Shown: positions 1 to 7,605 of the stretch, piece by piece
How positions within the stretch are numbered: the first letter of the stretch is position 1
Layout of the letters: each line of letters opens with the position of its first letter
DNA from: Candidatus Uhrbacteria bacterium
GTDB taxonomy: Bacteria > Patescibacteriota > Patescibacteriia > UBA9934
NCBI GenBank assembly: GCA_003453595.1
Contig: DMOG01000024.1
Coordinates: 1-35,080, forward strand
Length of the DNA: 35,080 nucleotides
Direction: 5' to 3'
The notes under the pieces: model-generated
Database searches by the model: none
Told to the model about the DNA's origin: nothing
Seen by the model: the letters and a program-made list of their open reading frames with translations, nothing else
Position numbers and translations under genes: made by a program

Positions 1-15
1 TGTGAGTAATGGGAC

Positions 16-35
16 AGCCTCTTTCGGGCTTTTTT
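16..35 (+). terminator. Rho-independent terminator for a gene left of the window
   Basis: A short hairpin (arms AGCCT at 16-20 and GGGCT at 26-30, one G-T pair, loop of 5) is followed by a run of five T at 31-35. The T-run lies on the plus strand, so it would end a plus-strand transcript entering from outside the window and converging on the minus-strand lipoprotein gene that ends at 50. Confidence 0.55.
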
Positions 36-49
36 GATTGTGATTTAAA

Positions 50-709
50 TTAGTTTGCGTGGATTATGTCGTTGAGTGGTCCGGTGCAGATTCCGTTGGT
101 TTCAATTGCTGAGTTTAGAGTTAACTGGATTGCAGTTTCGAAATCTTGTGAATTGTCAACGATACAATACATGGGCTGATTCACCCAAGTTGGATTTGGG
201 TTAATTGTGTATATCATGGTAACGGCGCATCCGTTGGTTGCTGATCCGGTTATTTCATAACTCACAGCTGCCCAGTCTCCCGTATTCGCAGTCATGGTTG
301 CCGGTTGACAATTTGTGAATTTATTATCAAAGCACGATGCGTCGGTTCCACAGTTTACGGTTAATTGAATATGGTCGACTTCTATTTTTGCGTTTTCGTC
401 TGCGACTGTTGTTGGGTCAGATTCTGCGCTGACAGTTGGATCATAGCCGGCTTCAACTTCTTGGCCGTCTGAGTATCCGTCGCCGTCAGTGTCTGAATTG
501 TATGGATCTGTTTTTGAAGTATTTGTCTCGTAGGCGTTTGTTAGGCCATCATTGTCAGAGTCTAGTTGCGTGTCATCGATTGGTTGTTCTTGAATTTCTT
601 CTGTTTCAGGTGTATCGCTTACTTCATTAAGCGATACGGATTTTTTAAATGTGCATCCTGCTCCAGCCAAGAGAAGGGAAATGACAAAAAGTATGGCGAG
701 TTTTTTCAT
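50..709 (-). CDS. Putative lipoprotein with Asp-rich calcium-binding-type repeat
   Basis: 219 residues. The N-terminus (MKK, hydrophobic stretch, then GAGC with Cys19) looks like a lipoprotein signal, although the residue at -3 is Gly rather than the usual Leu/Val, so lipidation is only probable. Residues about 50-92 hold a thrombospondin-type-3-like Asp repeat (DSDNDGLTNAYE, then a second copy DTDGDGYSDGQEVEAGYDP), which in known families binds calcium. The remaining C-terminal part (about 105-219) has four or more cysteines and was not recognised. It probably acts on the outer face of the membrane. The same Asp module recurs in the proteins at 25512, 26556 and 27359. The start ATG is preceded by a pyrimidine-rich stretch ending cctATG, with no Shine-Dalgarno sequence. 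Confidence 0.8.
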   Translation of the reverse strand: MKKLAILFVISLLLAGAGCTFKKSVSLNEVSDTPETEEIQEQPIDDTQLDSDNDGLTNAYETNTSKTDPYNSDTDGDGYSDGQEVEAGYDPTVSAESDPTTVADENAKIEVDHIQLTVNCGTDASCFDNKFTNCQPATMTANTGDWAAVSYEITGSATNGCAVTMIYTINPNPTWVNQPMYCIVDNSQDFETAIQLTLNSAIETNGICTGPLNDIIHAN

Positions 710-747
710 AGGATGGTTTATTATTTATTATTTTCCAATTTCGAACA

Positions 748-797
748 GAGATCTGTGTCAGACGGGTCGGAGTGAGAAATCCTTTCGAGAAGATCTC
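748..797. repeat. Intergenic inverted repeat, possible pth terminator
   Basis: GAGATCT (748-754) and AGATCTC (791-797) are perfect inverted arms around a 36-nt spacer in the 144-bp gap between pth and the lipoprotein gene. The next bases (798-820) contain a GC-rich stretch around CTTCGCTCG of the kind often seen in dispersed intergenic palindromes. There is no clear T-tract, so a terminator role is uncertain. Confidence 0.35.
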
Positions 798-853
798 CCG
801 CTTCGCTCGTGATGGGTATGTAGATAGGAAAGAGGGGGTTAGTTGAAGAAGAG

Positions 854-1414
854 TTAGTTTAATGTCTCGCTTTCTTCTTCTGGCTGGGTTTGGAAGGCGT
901 TGAGGATTGTTTCTTTGGTTAGTTCGATGACTCTGCCCAAAAGTTCGTGTTGATCTTCGGGAAATTTTGAGAGTACCCAGTCTTCTAGTGGGATGTTTTC
1001 TGCAGGTGCATTGACTCCAACTTTGAATCTCCAGAATGCTTGGGTACCAAGTGCTTCGATAATGGACTTAACGCCATTGTGACCACCGGCTGATCCTTCT
1101 TTGCGAACGCGCATTACCCCAAGGTCAAGACTGGCATCATCGTAGACTGTCCAAACATCAGCGTCCGCAATTTTAAATTGTTTCTGCAAAGCAACTAGCG
1201 CATCGCCGGATTTATTCATGAAAGTTGTTGGCTTGGCTAGAATCAGTTTTTCACCATCCATATTTACTTCCGCGACCTGAGCATGAACATCGGGTTTATT
1301 GGAAAACGAACATCCAAGTTCGTTGGCGATAGCGTCAACCACCATAAAACCAACATTATGTCGGGTGTTTTTGTATTGCGTGCCAATATTGCCAAGGCCG
1401 ATAAGGAGGATCAT
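854..1414 (-). CDS. pth: Peptidyl-tRNA hydrolase
   Basis: 186 residues, normal for bacterial Pth, which releases peptides from tRNAs that dropped off ribosomes in the cytosol. The N-terminal family signature is present (LIGLGNIG, then NTRHNVGF with catalytic His19), as are the FMNKSG segment and the Asp motif VYDDASLDLG. The GGHNG(V/L)KS stretch near residues 110-117 is also typical. One deviation is GLGNIG where most members have GLGNPG. It lies 69 bp downstream of der and probably shares its transcript. The start is set by the conserved first strand. The upstream bases are pyrimidine-rich (heptamer array, then ccccctATG) with no Shine-Dalgarno sequence. Confidence 0.95.
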   Translation of the reverse strand: MILLIGLGNIGTQYKNTRHNVGFMVVDAIANELGCSFSNKPDVHAQVAEVNMDGEKLILAKPTTFMNKSGDALVALQKQFKIADADVWTVYDDASLDLGVMRVRKEGSAGGHNGVKSIIEALGTQAFWRFKVGVNAPAENIPLEDWVLSKFPEDQHELLGRVIELTKETILNAFQTQPEEESETLN

Positions 1415-1420
1415 AGGGGG

Positions 1421-1443
1421 AGAAAGTAGAAGGTAGAAAGTAT
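1421..1443 (-). repeat. Heptamer array upstream of pth (3 units)
   Basis: Plus strand reads about three units of TNNAAAG type (TAGAAGG, TAGAAAG and flanking bases). In the direction of pth this is CTTTNNA, immediately before the start codon. It is the shortest member of the dispersed family found in this window. Confidence 0.5.
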
Positions 1444-1483
1444 GGAGCAGGTCTTGTTATCTGGCTGTCGTCTGGATTTTGCC

Positions 1484-2851
1484 TTAGGTCGTGTGTGACT
1501 TTGAGCGTCCTTTTACATGGATTCGAATTGGTACTCCGTCAAAAGTATACATGTCTCGTAAGTAATTTTCCAAAAAGCGGACATAGGAAGGGTTAAGGGC
1601 CTGGTTGTGAGTTTGTTTTAGGATCAGCTCAAAAACTGGAGGGTTAACTCTTTTTTGGTAGAACTTAACAATTTTTGGATGAGACTCACCTTTACCTTTG
1701 CTAGGTTTGTGTTTAACAATTGCTTGGCTAATAAATCCGCGCGCTTGGTTGTCGTCAAGTTGTGTAAATCGATTTTCCACAACCTGATCAATAATTTCAA
1801 AAAGATTTTGAACCCGTTTGCCAGTTTGGGCTGAAGTAAAAAGAATTGGCGCCCAGTCGAGCATTGGTAGGTGAGCGCGAATATAGTGTTCGTATTTGTT
1901 GATTGTGACTGAATCCTTGTCAGGAATTAAATCCCATTTGTTGGCGATGATAATTACACTGGCTCCTGATTTTTCCAAGTCACCAGCCAAATGTTTGTCT
2001 TGCGTATGGATCGGTTCTGAAATATCAAGAACAAGCAAACACACATCAGAGCGTTTCATGGCTTGTTCGGTGCGTTCAATACCTTCTTTTTCCAGCTTTG
2101 ATCCGCCTTTATTTACCCGAGCCATTTTTCTAATTCCTGCAGTGTCAACTAAAATATAATCTCGTCCATCAACTGTTATTCTGGTGTCATTTGGCTCACG
2201 AGTAGTGTGTTCAATTGATGAAGCAATAAAGCGACTTTCACCGATAGCTGCATTAAGCAAAGAAGATTTTCCCACATTTGGTCGGCCGATAACTGATACT
2301 TGCGTAGCATGAACATCTAAAATCGAAATTGCCGGGCAGTTGATTTCATCAAGCTTTTCATAAACAAGATCAAGCAGATCGCCTGTTCCTGTTCCGCGTT
2401 TGGCACTAATGGCGAGTGGTGCTTGGAAACTCCAGCTATGCCATTGTTTTTCATTGATAGCAGTACGCATTAAACGGTTATCAGCTTTGTTTGCCGCGAC
2501 AATGATTGGCTTATTAGTTTTTCTAAGTTCTTTTTCTAAGACACGATCTTCTTCTTGCAATCCTGTTTGCGCATCAACAATAAAAAGAAGCACATCTGCT
2601 TCTTTCATAATTTTGCGAGCTTGCTTGCCAATTTCAATATCAATTTCATTTTTTGCCCCCCGATCAAGTCCGCCGGTGTCAATTAAACGAATAACTCGTC
2701 CGCGCCAAATACAATCAGCTTCAAAAATGTCTCGGGTTGTTCCAGGGATGGCAGATACAAGAGTTTTTTGTTCTTCGATTAGCTTGTTAAACAAGCTAGA
2801 TTTTCCAACATTTGTGCGGCCAACAATTGCGACCTTTGGGATGTCTGACAT
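1484..2851 (-). CDS. der: Ribosome-assembly GTPase Der (EngA)
   Basis: 455 residues with the diagnostic layout of two tandem GTPase domains plus a C-terminal KH-like domain; Der helps mature the 50S subunit. First domain: GRTNVGKSS (about 11-19), PGTTRD, DTGG and NKAD. Second domain: GRPNVGKSS (about 190-198), DTAGIRK and NKWD. The second domain has EHTTRE where most homologues have PGTTRD, so its switch I region is unusual although the key Thr pair remains. The C-terminal third ends in a basic tail. The gene sits between the wall ligase and pth on the minus strand. The start ATG follows a C-rich stretch without a Shine-Dalgarno sequence. Confidence 0.95.
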   Translation of the reverse strand: MSDIPKVAIVGRTNVGKSSLFNKLIEEQKTLVSAIPGTTRDIFEADCIWRGRVIRLIDTGGLDRGAKNEIDIEIGKQARKIMKEADVLLFIVDAQTGLQEEDRVLEKELRKTNKPIIVAANKADNRLMRTAINEKQWHSWSFQAPLAISAKRGTGTGDLLDLVYEKLDEINCPAISILDVHATQVSVIGRPNVGKSSLLNAAIGESRFIASSIEHTTREPNDTRITVDGRDYILVDTAGIRKMARVNKGGSKLEKEGIERTEQAMKRSDVCLLVLDISEPIHTQDKHLAGDLEKSGASVIIIANKWDLIPDKDSVTINKYEHYIRAHLPMLDWAPILFTSAQTGKRVQNLFEIIDQVVENRFTQLDDNQARGFISQAIVKHKPSKGKGESHPKIVKFYQKRVNPPVFELILKQTHNQALNPSYVRFLENYLRDMYTFDGVPIRIHVKGRSKSHTT

Positions 2852-2924
2852 ATGAGGGGGGATTGGGGAAAAATGATAGGATTGAAGGGATTAAGGGGAT
2901 TGGGAGAGGGTGGAGAGACTGAGT

Positions 2925-4403
2925 TTACTGCAATACCAAGTTCGTTGCATTTTGGCCTAAAATGATCAAAAAGTCAACTGTTTGATCTAAAGTTTCTGGA
3001 TTATCCACTGTTAACTCCCGTGGAACAACAGTATCGGAAAAAACCCAGCCAGCAGTGGTCATGGCTACATCGGCTTCTAAGAATTCTTTTAAAATTTGTA
3101 ATTCTTGAGATTTTTCACCACTAGTTAAATCGTAGATTATTGTGGTTGCATAATTTTGAGAATCAGCGTTACCAATGCTAACAACAGAGAAGTTTGTTCC
3201 AGCTAACATCTGCGATGTTTGAAAAGCAAGTCCAGATACGCCAGTTCCGTTTTGAATTTCCAAAGTAACATTTGATCCAGCTGGAGTTGCAGAGCTAGTT
3301 GATTGCTGTGAAAGGGTTGTGCTGGTTTGTGATGATAAGATTTGCTCAGCGATCTCTTTGATTGGACCCCAATCATCTCGTTTTGGTAAAAGAACAAATG
3401 ATCCGTTGATGGTTGATGAGTACAGCGGGCTGTTAGTACTAGAGTCTAAAACTGTGGTATGAATTTTTTCTGTATCAATGTTTGGAATGTAGCGTGTCAT
3501 CTTCATGAGTTCCCAAAATGACATGTTTGTTTCCACATTGTCTTGAAATGTTTCCACTAAGTTATTTAATTTTGAAGGATTTAAAAATGTTGAAGCAGAA
3601 AGTAAATTATCTTTTACTGCTAGCAAAATCTTTTGTTGGCGATCGGCTCGCGCAAAGTCTGAACCTTCACCATTGTTACCGTGTCGTGATCGAGCAAACT
3701 GCAAAGCAGTATCGCCGTTCATGTGAGTCCATCCTTGTTCAAAAGTGATAGTTTGCACAAGGTCGTCTTGGGTTGGATATGTTTCGTCAGTAAATGAGCG
3801 ATCAACATAAACATCAATTCCGCCAATCCCATCTATCAAATCAATAAAACCATTAAAGTCAACTTTTACATAATAATGAATTTCTTGATCGAGCAAATCA
3901 CTTATTACTTCCGAGCTCCACTCTGGACCTGATCCAGGGTTTTCCATTTCTCCGTAAGCATTAATGCTGTTAATTTTTTGATACCCATAGCCAGGAATTG
4001 GCACAGCCAAGTCGCGGGGAATTGATAAAAGTCCAATGTCACTAGTTGAAGGTCGATAGCTAGCAAACATGATTGTGTCAGTTAGCTCAGGGCCATCGTG
4101 ACCAGAGCCGCCAATCCCTAAAAGTAAAAAATTGATTCTATCATCATTTTCTCCAGTTAATTCTTTGTCAGATGAACCAACTAAACTTCTTAAAGATGAA
4201 AAAAGCGAAAAGCCATCATAGCCAACAATGTTGTCGTTGAATTTTTTGGAAAGATTATAGGAAACAAGAACTCCGCACATGGCAGTGACAACAAAAACAG
4301 TCCCAAGGATTTTAAAGAGTTTCTTTTTTCGTTTGTTCTCTTTTTGTCCTGGGACAAGTTGATATTTTTGTTTAAGAAAGTCAACACTATGCTCATCGGT
4401 CAT
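2925..4403 (-). CDS. LytR-CpsA-Psr family wall-polymer ligase with LytR_C domain
   Basis: 492 residues from the ATG at 4403. A longer frame reaches 4562 but would run through the divergent lepB promoter, and its first 53 residues do not resemble the family. This start has AGGA about 8 nt upstream and a TAGAAT box just before it. Order: basic cytoplasmic head, one membrane helix (about 27-50), LCP domain (about 86-290) with LTDTIM, LLSIPRD, KINSINAYGE and the arginine-rich FARSRHG/FARADRQQ region, then a low-complexity Ser/Thr linker, then a LytR_C domain (about 378-455, beginning LEIQNGTGVSGLA). LCP enzymes transfer undecaprenyl-linked glycopolymers to peptidoglycan outside the membrane. It is divergent from lepB. 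Confidence 0.93.
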   Translation of the reverse strand: MTDEHSVDFLKQKYQLVPGQKENKRKKKLFKILGTVFVVTAMCGVLVSYNLSKKFNDNIVGYDGFSLFSSLRSLVGSSDKELTGENDDRINFLLLGIGGSGHDGPELTDTIMFASYRPSTSDIGLLSIPRDLAVPIPGYGYQKINSINAYGEMENPGSGPEWSSEVISDLLDQEIHYYVKVDFNGFIDLIDGIGGIDVYVDRSFTDETYPTQDDLVQTITFEQGWTHMNGDTALQFARSRHGNNGEGSDFARADRQQKILLAVKDNLLSASTFLNPSKLNNLVETFQDNVETNMSFWELMKMTRYIPNIDTEKIHTTVLDSSTNSPLYSSTINGSFVLLPKRDDWGPIKEIAEQILSSQTSTTLSQQSTSSATPAGSNVTLEIQNGTGVSGLAFQTSQMLAGTNFSVVSIGNADSQNYATTIIYDLTSGEKSQELQILKEFLEADVAMTTAGWVFSDTVVPRELTVDNPETLDQTVDFLIILGQNATNLVLQ

Positions 4404-4446
4404 AATTATTCCTATTCTAGCAGAAAGAAGAAGAAAAGGGAATTCC

Positions 4447-4475
4447 TTGCACAAGCATGAAAAATGTGTTATTAT
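4447..4475 (+). promoter_or_regulatory. Sigma-70-type promoter for lepB-hisS
   Basis: TTGCAC (4447-4452), a 17-bp spacer and TATTAT (4470-4475). This is the best-spaced promoter near lepB. The in-frame ATG at 4457 lies inside it, which argues for the lepB start at 4511 and gives a leader of about 30 nt. Confidence 0.7.
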
Positions 4476-4510
4476 CATGTCGTTATTTGCTAACCTTAAC
4501 CAAAACTCAC

Positions 4511-5119
4511 ATGTCTTTTTCAGAAAATAAAGAGTCAGCGATTTTTCGAATCTTTGGCGCAACGCTTGGTGGCGTTGTTGTTTTTATTTTAGAGATATTG
4601 CAAGTTGTAATAATCGCGGCCGCGATTATTATTCCAATTCGATATTTTCTCATTCAACCTTTTATTGTGAAAGGGGCTTCCATGGAACCAAACTTTGAAG
4701 AAAATCAGTATTTGATCATTGACGAACTTTCCTATCGATTGCGAGAAATAGAGCGCGGAGAGATTATAGTTTTTGAACCACCAACAAATGTAAGTCAATA
4801 TTATATTAAGCGTGTTATTGGATTGCCTGGGGAAACAGTTGAGATCAATGACGGAAAAATTCAGATTTATAACGATGAATTTCCAAATGGAGTTTTAATC
4901 CAAGAAGGATACATTGATGAATACACCTATGGCGAGGAATATGTTGTCTTAGGTCAGGATGAGTATTTTGTTATGGGTGACAACCGTGATGTAAGTTTGG
5001 ATTCTCGCGCTATTGGCCCAATACCAAAAGATAATATTGTTGGAAAAGTTTGGTTAAGAGGATTGCCCTTTGATAAAGCAGGTTTTATTCCAACGCCTGT
5101 CTATTTACTTGAAAATTAA
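4511..5119 (+). CDS. lepB: Signal peptidase I
   Basis: 202 residues from ATG 4511; the earlier in-frame ATG 4457 is rejected because it falls inside the promoter. It is a membrane serine protease that removes signal peptides from exported proteins. An N-terminal helix (about 20-48) is followed by the catalytic Ser57 in VKGASMEP, the catalytic Lys100 in YIKRVIGLPGE, and the family box GDNRDVSLDSRAIGPI near residues 157-172. Length suits the short Gram-positive-like class. hisS follows after 6 bp, so the two are probably one transcript. It is a plausible processing enzyme for the secreted proteins at 8822, 14277 and 16083, whose signal peptides end in AxA-like sites. No Shine-Dalgarno sequence precedes the start. 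Confidence 0.95.
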   Translation: MSFSENKESAIFRIFGATLGGVVVFILEILQVVIIAAAIIIPIRYFLIQPFIVKGASMEPNFEENQYLIIDELSYRLREIERGEIIVFEPPTNVSQYYIKRVIGLPGETVEINDGKIQIYNDEFPNGVLIQEGYIDEYTYGEEYVVLGQDEYFVMGDNRDVSLDSRAIGPIPKDNIVGKVWLRGLPFDKAGFIPTPVYLLEN

Positions 5120-5125
5120 AAAAAT

Positions 5126-6454
5126 ATGATAGCAAAAAATGTTGATGCCAAAGCAGGGGATAGGAAAGCAGTAAAAACACCACAGCTTTTAAGAGGGTTT
5201 AAAGATATTCTTCCAGGTGAGGAGCCATACTGGAATGCGGTCGAAGATGCTGCTAGAAATATTGCTACAAGTTATAGTTTTGGCAGACTTCGATTGCCAA
5301 TTTTGGAGCAGACTTCATTGTTTGAGCGTTCGATTGGAAAAGCAACTGATGTTGTGGAAAAAGAAATGTACACTTTTGTTGATCCAAGCAATACGCGGGT
5401 GACTTTGCGACCAGAGGCAACTGCAGGCGCGGCGCGGGCGTACATTGAGCATGGAATGGTAAATAAAACTCAGCCAGTCAAGATGTGGTACTTTGAGCCA
5501 ATGTTCCGCCATGATCGTCCACAAGCTGGTAGATATCGTCAGTTCTATCAATTTGGTCTTGAAGCAATTGGTTCGTCAGATCCAATCCTTGATGCGCAGA
5601 TGATCTTGATGACTCACAGATTTTTTAAAGGCCTTGGCGTGGAAGTAAAGTTTTTACTAAATTCCATTGGTACAGAAGAGTCTCGTCGGGAATATATAAT
5701 GGAGCTTGTTAGCTATTTTAAACAATTCCGCAAGCGTTTATCAGAAGTTGATAAAAAACGATTAACAAAAAATCCTTTACGGCTTTTAGATTCAAAGGAA
5801 GAAGGAATGGATGAATTGCGTGACGGCGCTCCTCAAATTTTAGATTGGCTTGACGAAGACTCAAAACAGCATTTCATGAAAGTGCTTGAGTATTTGGATG
5901 AAGCAGAAGTGCCTTATGAATTAAATCCATACTTAGTTCGAGGATTGGATTATTACACAAAGACAGTATTTGAAGTTGTGGAAATAACAGATGATGCTGA
6001 GCGTGCGCAAAATTCACTCGGTGGTGGTGGACGATACGATACTCTTATTGAACTTTTGGGAGGCAGGGAAGATACACCAGCTATCGGTATAGCACTTGGA
6101 GTGGAGCGGGTGATTATGGCTATGAAGAATCAAGGAGTTGAATTTTCAAAAGAGCGCGAGGTTGATGTATTTTTCTGTCAGCTAGGAGATGCATCACGAA
6201 AGAAGGGACTGATTGTTTTTGAAGAGTTTAGAAAAGCTGGAGTCTCAATTGCTGAAGCTTTTGGCAAAGGAGCATTAAAGGGACAACTAGAAATGGCAGA
6301 TAAGCAAAAAGCAAAAATCGCTCTTATCCTTGGGCAAAAAGAAGTTCTTGACGGAACAATCATCATCCGTGACATGGAATCAGGCGCTCAGGAGATTGTG
6401 AATATTGATAAAGTAGTAGCAATAGTAAAAAGACAGTTGGAGATGATGGGGTAG
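5126..6454 (+). CDS. hisS: Histidyl-tRNA synthetase
   Basis: 442 residues. A class II synthetase that charges tRNA-His with histidine in the cytosol. Visible signatures are LRPEATAGAARAYIEHGM (about residues 92-110), motif 2 FRHDRPQAGRYRQFYQFG (about 126-143), the histidine-specific LVRGLDYYTKTVFEV (about 271-285), the GGGGRYD loop, and motif 3 ALGVERVIM (about 323). The C-terminal about 95 residues form the anticodon-binding domain (VDVFFCQLG start). It starts 6 bp after the lepB stop, with an A-rich gap and no Shine-Dalgarno sequence, so translation may be coupled to lepB. An AAAG-type heptamer array follows directly after the stop. Confidence 0.97.
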   Translation: MIAKNVDAKAGDRKAVKTPQLLRGFKDILPGEEPYWNAVEDAARNIATSYSFGRLRLPILEQTSLFERSIGKATDVVEKEMYTFVDPSNTRVTLRPEATAGAARAYIEHGMVNKTQPVKMWYFEPMFRHDRPQAGRYRQFYQFGLEAIGSSDPILDAQMILMTHRFFKGLGVEVKFLLNSIGTEESRREYIMELVSYFKQFRKRLSEVDKKRLTKNPLRLLDSKEEGMDELRDGAPQILDWLDEDSKQHFMKVLEYLDEAEVPYELNPYLVRGLDYYTKTVFEVVEITDDAERAQNSLGGGGRYDTLIELLGGREDTPAIGIALGVERVIMAMKNQGVEFSKEREVDVFFCQLGDASRKKGLIVFEEFRKAGVSIAEAFGKGALKGQLEMADKQKAKIALILGQKEVLDGTIIIRDMESGAQEIVNIDKVVAIVKRQLEMMG

Positions 6455-6458
6455 GGAA

Positions 6459-6493
6459 TGGAAAGTAGAAAGTTTAAAGTATAAAGAAAAAAG
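6459..6493 (+). repeat. Heptamer array downstream of hisS (5 units)
   Basis: Five consecutive 7-bp units of consensus TNNAAAG (TGGAAAG at 6459, then TAGAAAG, TTTAAAG, TATAAAG and AAAAAAG). It begins five bases after the hisS stop and reads in the AAAG direction relative to the gene. Confidence 0.75.
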
Positions 6494-6523
6494 TTTCGTG
6501 ATGAGTCATCCAACTGAGTCCAA

Positions 6524-6552
6524 TTGACAAAATAGCCTTATTCTTGTACTAT
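6524..6552 (+). promoter_or_regulatory. Promoter of rpsU
   Basis: A perfect TTGACA (6524-6529), a 17-bp spacer and TACTAT (6547-6552, 4 of 6 to consensus). The predicted start of transcription near 6559 leaves a leader of about 90 nt before rpsU, much longer than for most genes here. Confidence 0.7.
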
Positions 6553-6560
6553 CTGCGAGT

Positions 6561-6649
6561 AATTCGTAATAGAATTTTCAGATTTGGATGTTTGTAAGCT
6601 ATATATCGAAATGTGAAATTCTAACAACAAGAAAGGCAGGTGATTCTAA
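6561..6649 (+). promoter_or_regulatory. rpsU leader with extended Shine-Dalgarno and alternative stems
   Basis: GAAAGG, one extra C, then AGGTGAT (6631-6644) sits 5 nt before the ATG. Apart from that inserted C it matches the complement of the canonical 16S 3' end across 13 positions, whereas other starts in the window have no such signal. Upstream, GAATT at 6572-6576 can pair with AATTC at 6561-6565 or, as GAATTTTCA, with TGAAATTC at 6614-6621. The two stems exclude each other, so a switch-like fold is possible but unproven. Confidence 0.6.
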
Positions 6650-6898
6650 ATGTCAGACATACTAATCAAAAGAAAAAAAGGAGAAAGTTTTGAAGCGATG
6701 TATCGTCGATTTTCACGTCGTTTTATGCAAAGCGGTAAAAAACTTACAGTAATGGGAAACCGTTATTACTCTAAAGATAAAACAAAAAACAAACGCCAGG
6801 AAAGCGCACTTCGCGGACTTAAGATTTCGGAAAAGCGTGAGTGGATGATTCGTACTGGAAAAATTTCTGAAGACGATCGATTCCAAAACAAAAAGTAA
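6650..6898 (+). CDS. rpsU: Small ribosomal subunit protein bS21
   Basis: 82 residues, very basic. The core ESFEAMYRRFSRRFMQSG followed by a YYSKDKTKNKR tail matches the bS21 pattern (ESFE..LRRF.R, then YEKPS.KRKR) with a longer C-terminal extension. bS21 sits on the 30S platform near the 16S 3' end. It is monocistronic, with its own promoter, a long leader and an intrinsic terminator just after the stop. The extended Shine-Dalgarno suggests autogenous control: in Bacteroidia, ribosomes whose anti-SD is covered with the help of bS21 leave rpsU as one of few SD-led genes. That the same applies here is inference. Confidence 0.88.
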   Translation: MSDILIKRKKGESFEAMYRRFSRRFMQSGKKLTVMGNRYYSKDKTKNKRQESALRGLKISEKREWMIRTGKISEDDRFQNKK

Positions 6899-6901
6899 AA
6901 T

Positions 6902-6933
6902 AAAAATGACCTTGCAATCGCAGGGTCATTTTT
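6902..6933 (+). terminator. Intrinsic terminator of rpsU
   Basis: 14-bp stem (6902-6915 with 6920-6933, one G-T pair), loop AATC, ending in five T that form the tract. It starts 3 nt after the rpsU stop. The A-run on the other side makes it potentially bidirectional. Confidence 0.85.
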
Positions 6934-6936
6934 AAA

Positions 6937-6966
6937 TTGCATGTCATTAACTAATTGCTGTATACT
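6937..6966 (+). promoter_or_regulatory. Promoter of yqeY
   Basis: TTGCAT (6937-6942), an 18-bp spacer and TATACT (6961-6966), directly behind the rpsU terminator. The frame of yqeY is open upstream through a TTG at 6955, but that lies inside this promoter, supporting the ATG at 7039. Confidence 0.65.
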
Positions 6967-6987
6967 CTTACTGTAGCTATTTTCTAT

Positions 6988-7015
6988 CCGGCAGAGCCGG
7001 ACCCGGCTTTGCTGG
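6988..7015 (+). other. Stable hairpin in the yqeY leader
   Basis: 6988-7000 and 7003-7015 pair along 13 positions with two G-T pairs (GC-rich, core GAGCCGG/CCGGCTT; the innermost pair must open, leaving a 4-nt loop). It lies in the predicted 5' untranslated region, 23 nt before the start codon, and has no T-tract, so it is not a terminator. Confidence 0.6.
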
Positions 7016-7038
7016 GCTTGCTACTCACAATTATATCT

Positions 7039-7488
7039 ATGAAACTATACGAAAAAATTACCGCAGACATGAAGGCTGCGATGAAAGGCAGAGATGTTCA
7101 AACTTTGAGTATCTTGCGCATGCTTTTGGCATCACTTAAGAATAAGATGATTGAGACTCGCAAAGAGTTGGAAGATGCTGAAGTCGTAGCCACTGTTCGA
7201 TCTGATATTAAAAAGATCGAAGATGCACTAGAAAGTTTTGTGGCTGGAGAACGAGAGGATTTGGCAGATAAAGCAAGATCAGAACTTGTTATATTAAAAA
7301 CTTATCTGCCACCAGAAATGTCTGAGGAAGATTTGGAAAAGGCGATTAAAAAAGTGATTGACCAGTTAGAGGACGGTAGTGCCTCAGATATAGGAAAAGC
7401 CATGGGCAAAGTAATGCAAGAACTCAAAGGTCAAGTCGACGGCGCACGAGTCAAAGCAATGCTTGCGAGGATCTTGGGTGAGAAATAA
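7039..7488 (+). CDS. yqeY: GatB/YqeY-domain protein
   Basis: 149 residues from the ATG at 7039. It is a stand-alone, mostly helical YqeY protein: KLYEKITADMKAAMKGRD at the start, LRMLLASLKNKMIE, then the C-terminal YLPPEMSEEDLEKAI and IGKAMGKVMQELKGQVDGARV, which match the tail domain of GatB. Related domains in GatB contact tRNA; the role of free YqeY is not settled. It has its own promoter, a structured leader and a terminator, so it is monocistronic. The longer frame from a TTG at 6955 encodes residues that come from the promoter and hairpin and is rejected. No Shine-Dalgarno sequence. Confidence 0.9.
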   Translation: MKLYEKITADMKAAMKGRDVQTLSILRMLLASLKNKMIETRKELEDAEVVATVRSDIKKIEDALESFVAGEREDLADKARSELVILKTYLPPEMSEEDLEKAIKKVIDQLEDGSASDIGKAMGKVMQELKGQVDGARVKAMLARILGEK

Positions 7489-7497
7489 AAAAAAATA

Positions 7498-7531
7498 AAA
7501 AGCGACCCTCGATAAGCTCGGGGTCGCTTTT
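7498..7531 (+). terminator. Intrinsic terminator of yqeY (copy 1 of a duplicated element)
   Basis: AAAAGCGACCC (7498-7508) pairs with GGGTCGCTTTT (7521-7531). The hairpin starts 9 nt after the yqeY stop and is followed by TATTATCCCGAG. A close copy with a similar flank follows the next gene at 8721. Confidence 0.85.
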
Positions 7532-7569
7532 ATTATCCCGAGCGAAAATTTGAGAAGTTAATTCGAGAG

Positions 7570-7599
7570 TTGATTAGATGGGCAAGTTAGTGCTATAAT
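7570..7599 (+). promoter_or_regulatory. Promoter giving a probably leaderless mRNA
   Basis: TTGATT (7570-7575), an 18-bp spacer and a perfect TATAAT (7594-7599). Six T residues separate the -10 from the ATG at 7606, so transcription would be expected to start at or next to the A of the start codon. Confidence 0.7.
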
Positions 7600-7605
7600 T
7601 TTTTT

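Noticed and set aside
4457..4510. Earlier ATG start for lepB
   Set aside because: The ATG lies between a well-placed -35 and -10, and the extra 18 residues have no family similarity.
4404..4562. 53-residue N-terminal extension of the LCP protein
   Set aside because: It would begin inside lepB on the other strand, has no ribosome site, and the inner ATG at 4403 has AGGA and a -10-like box.
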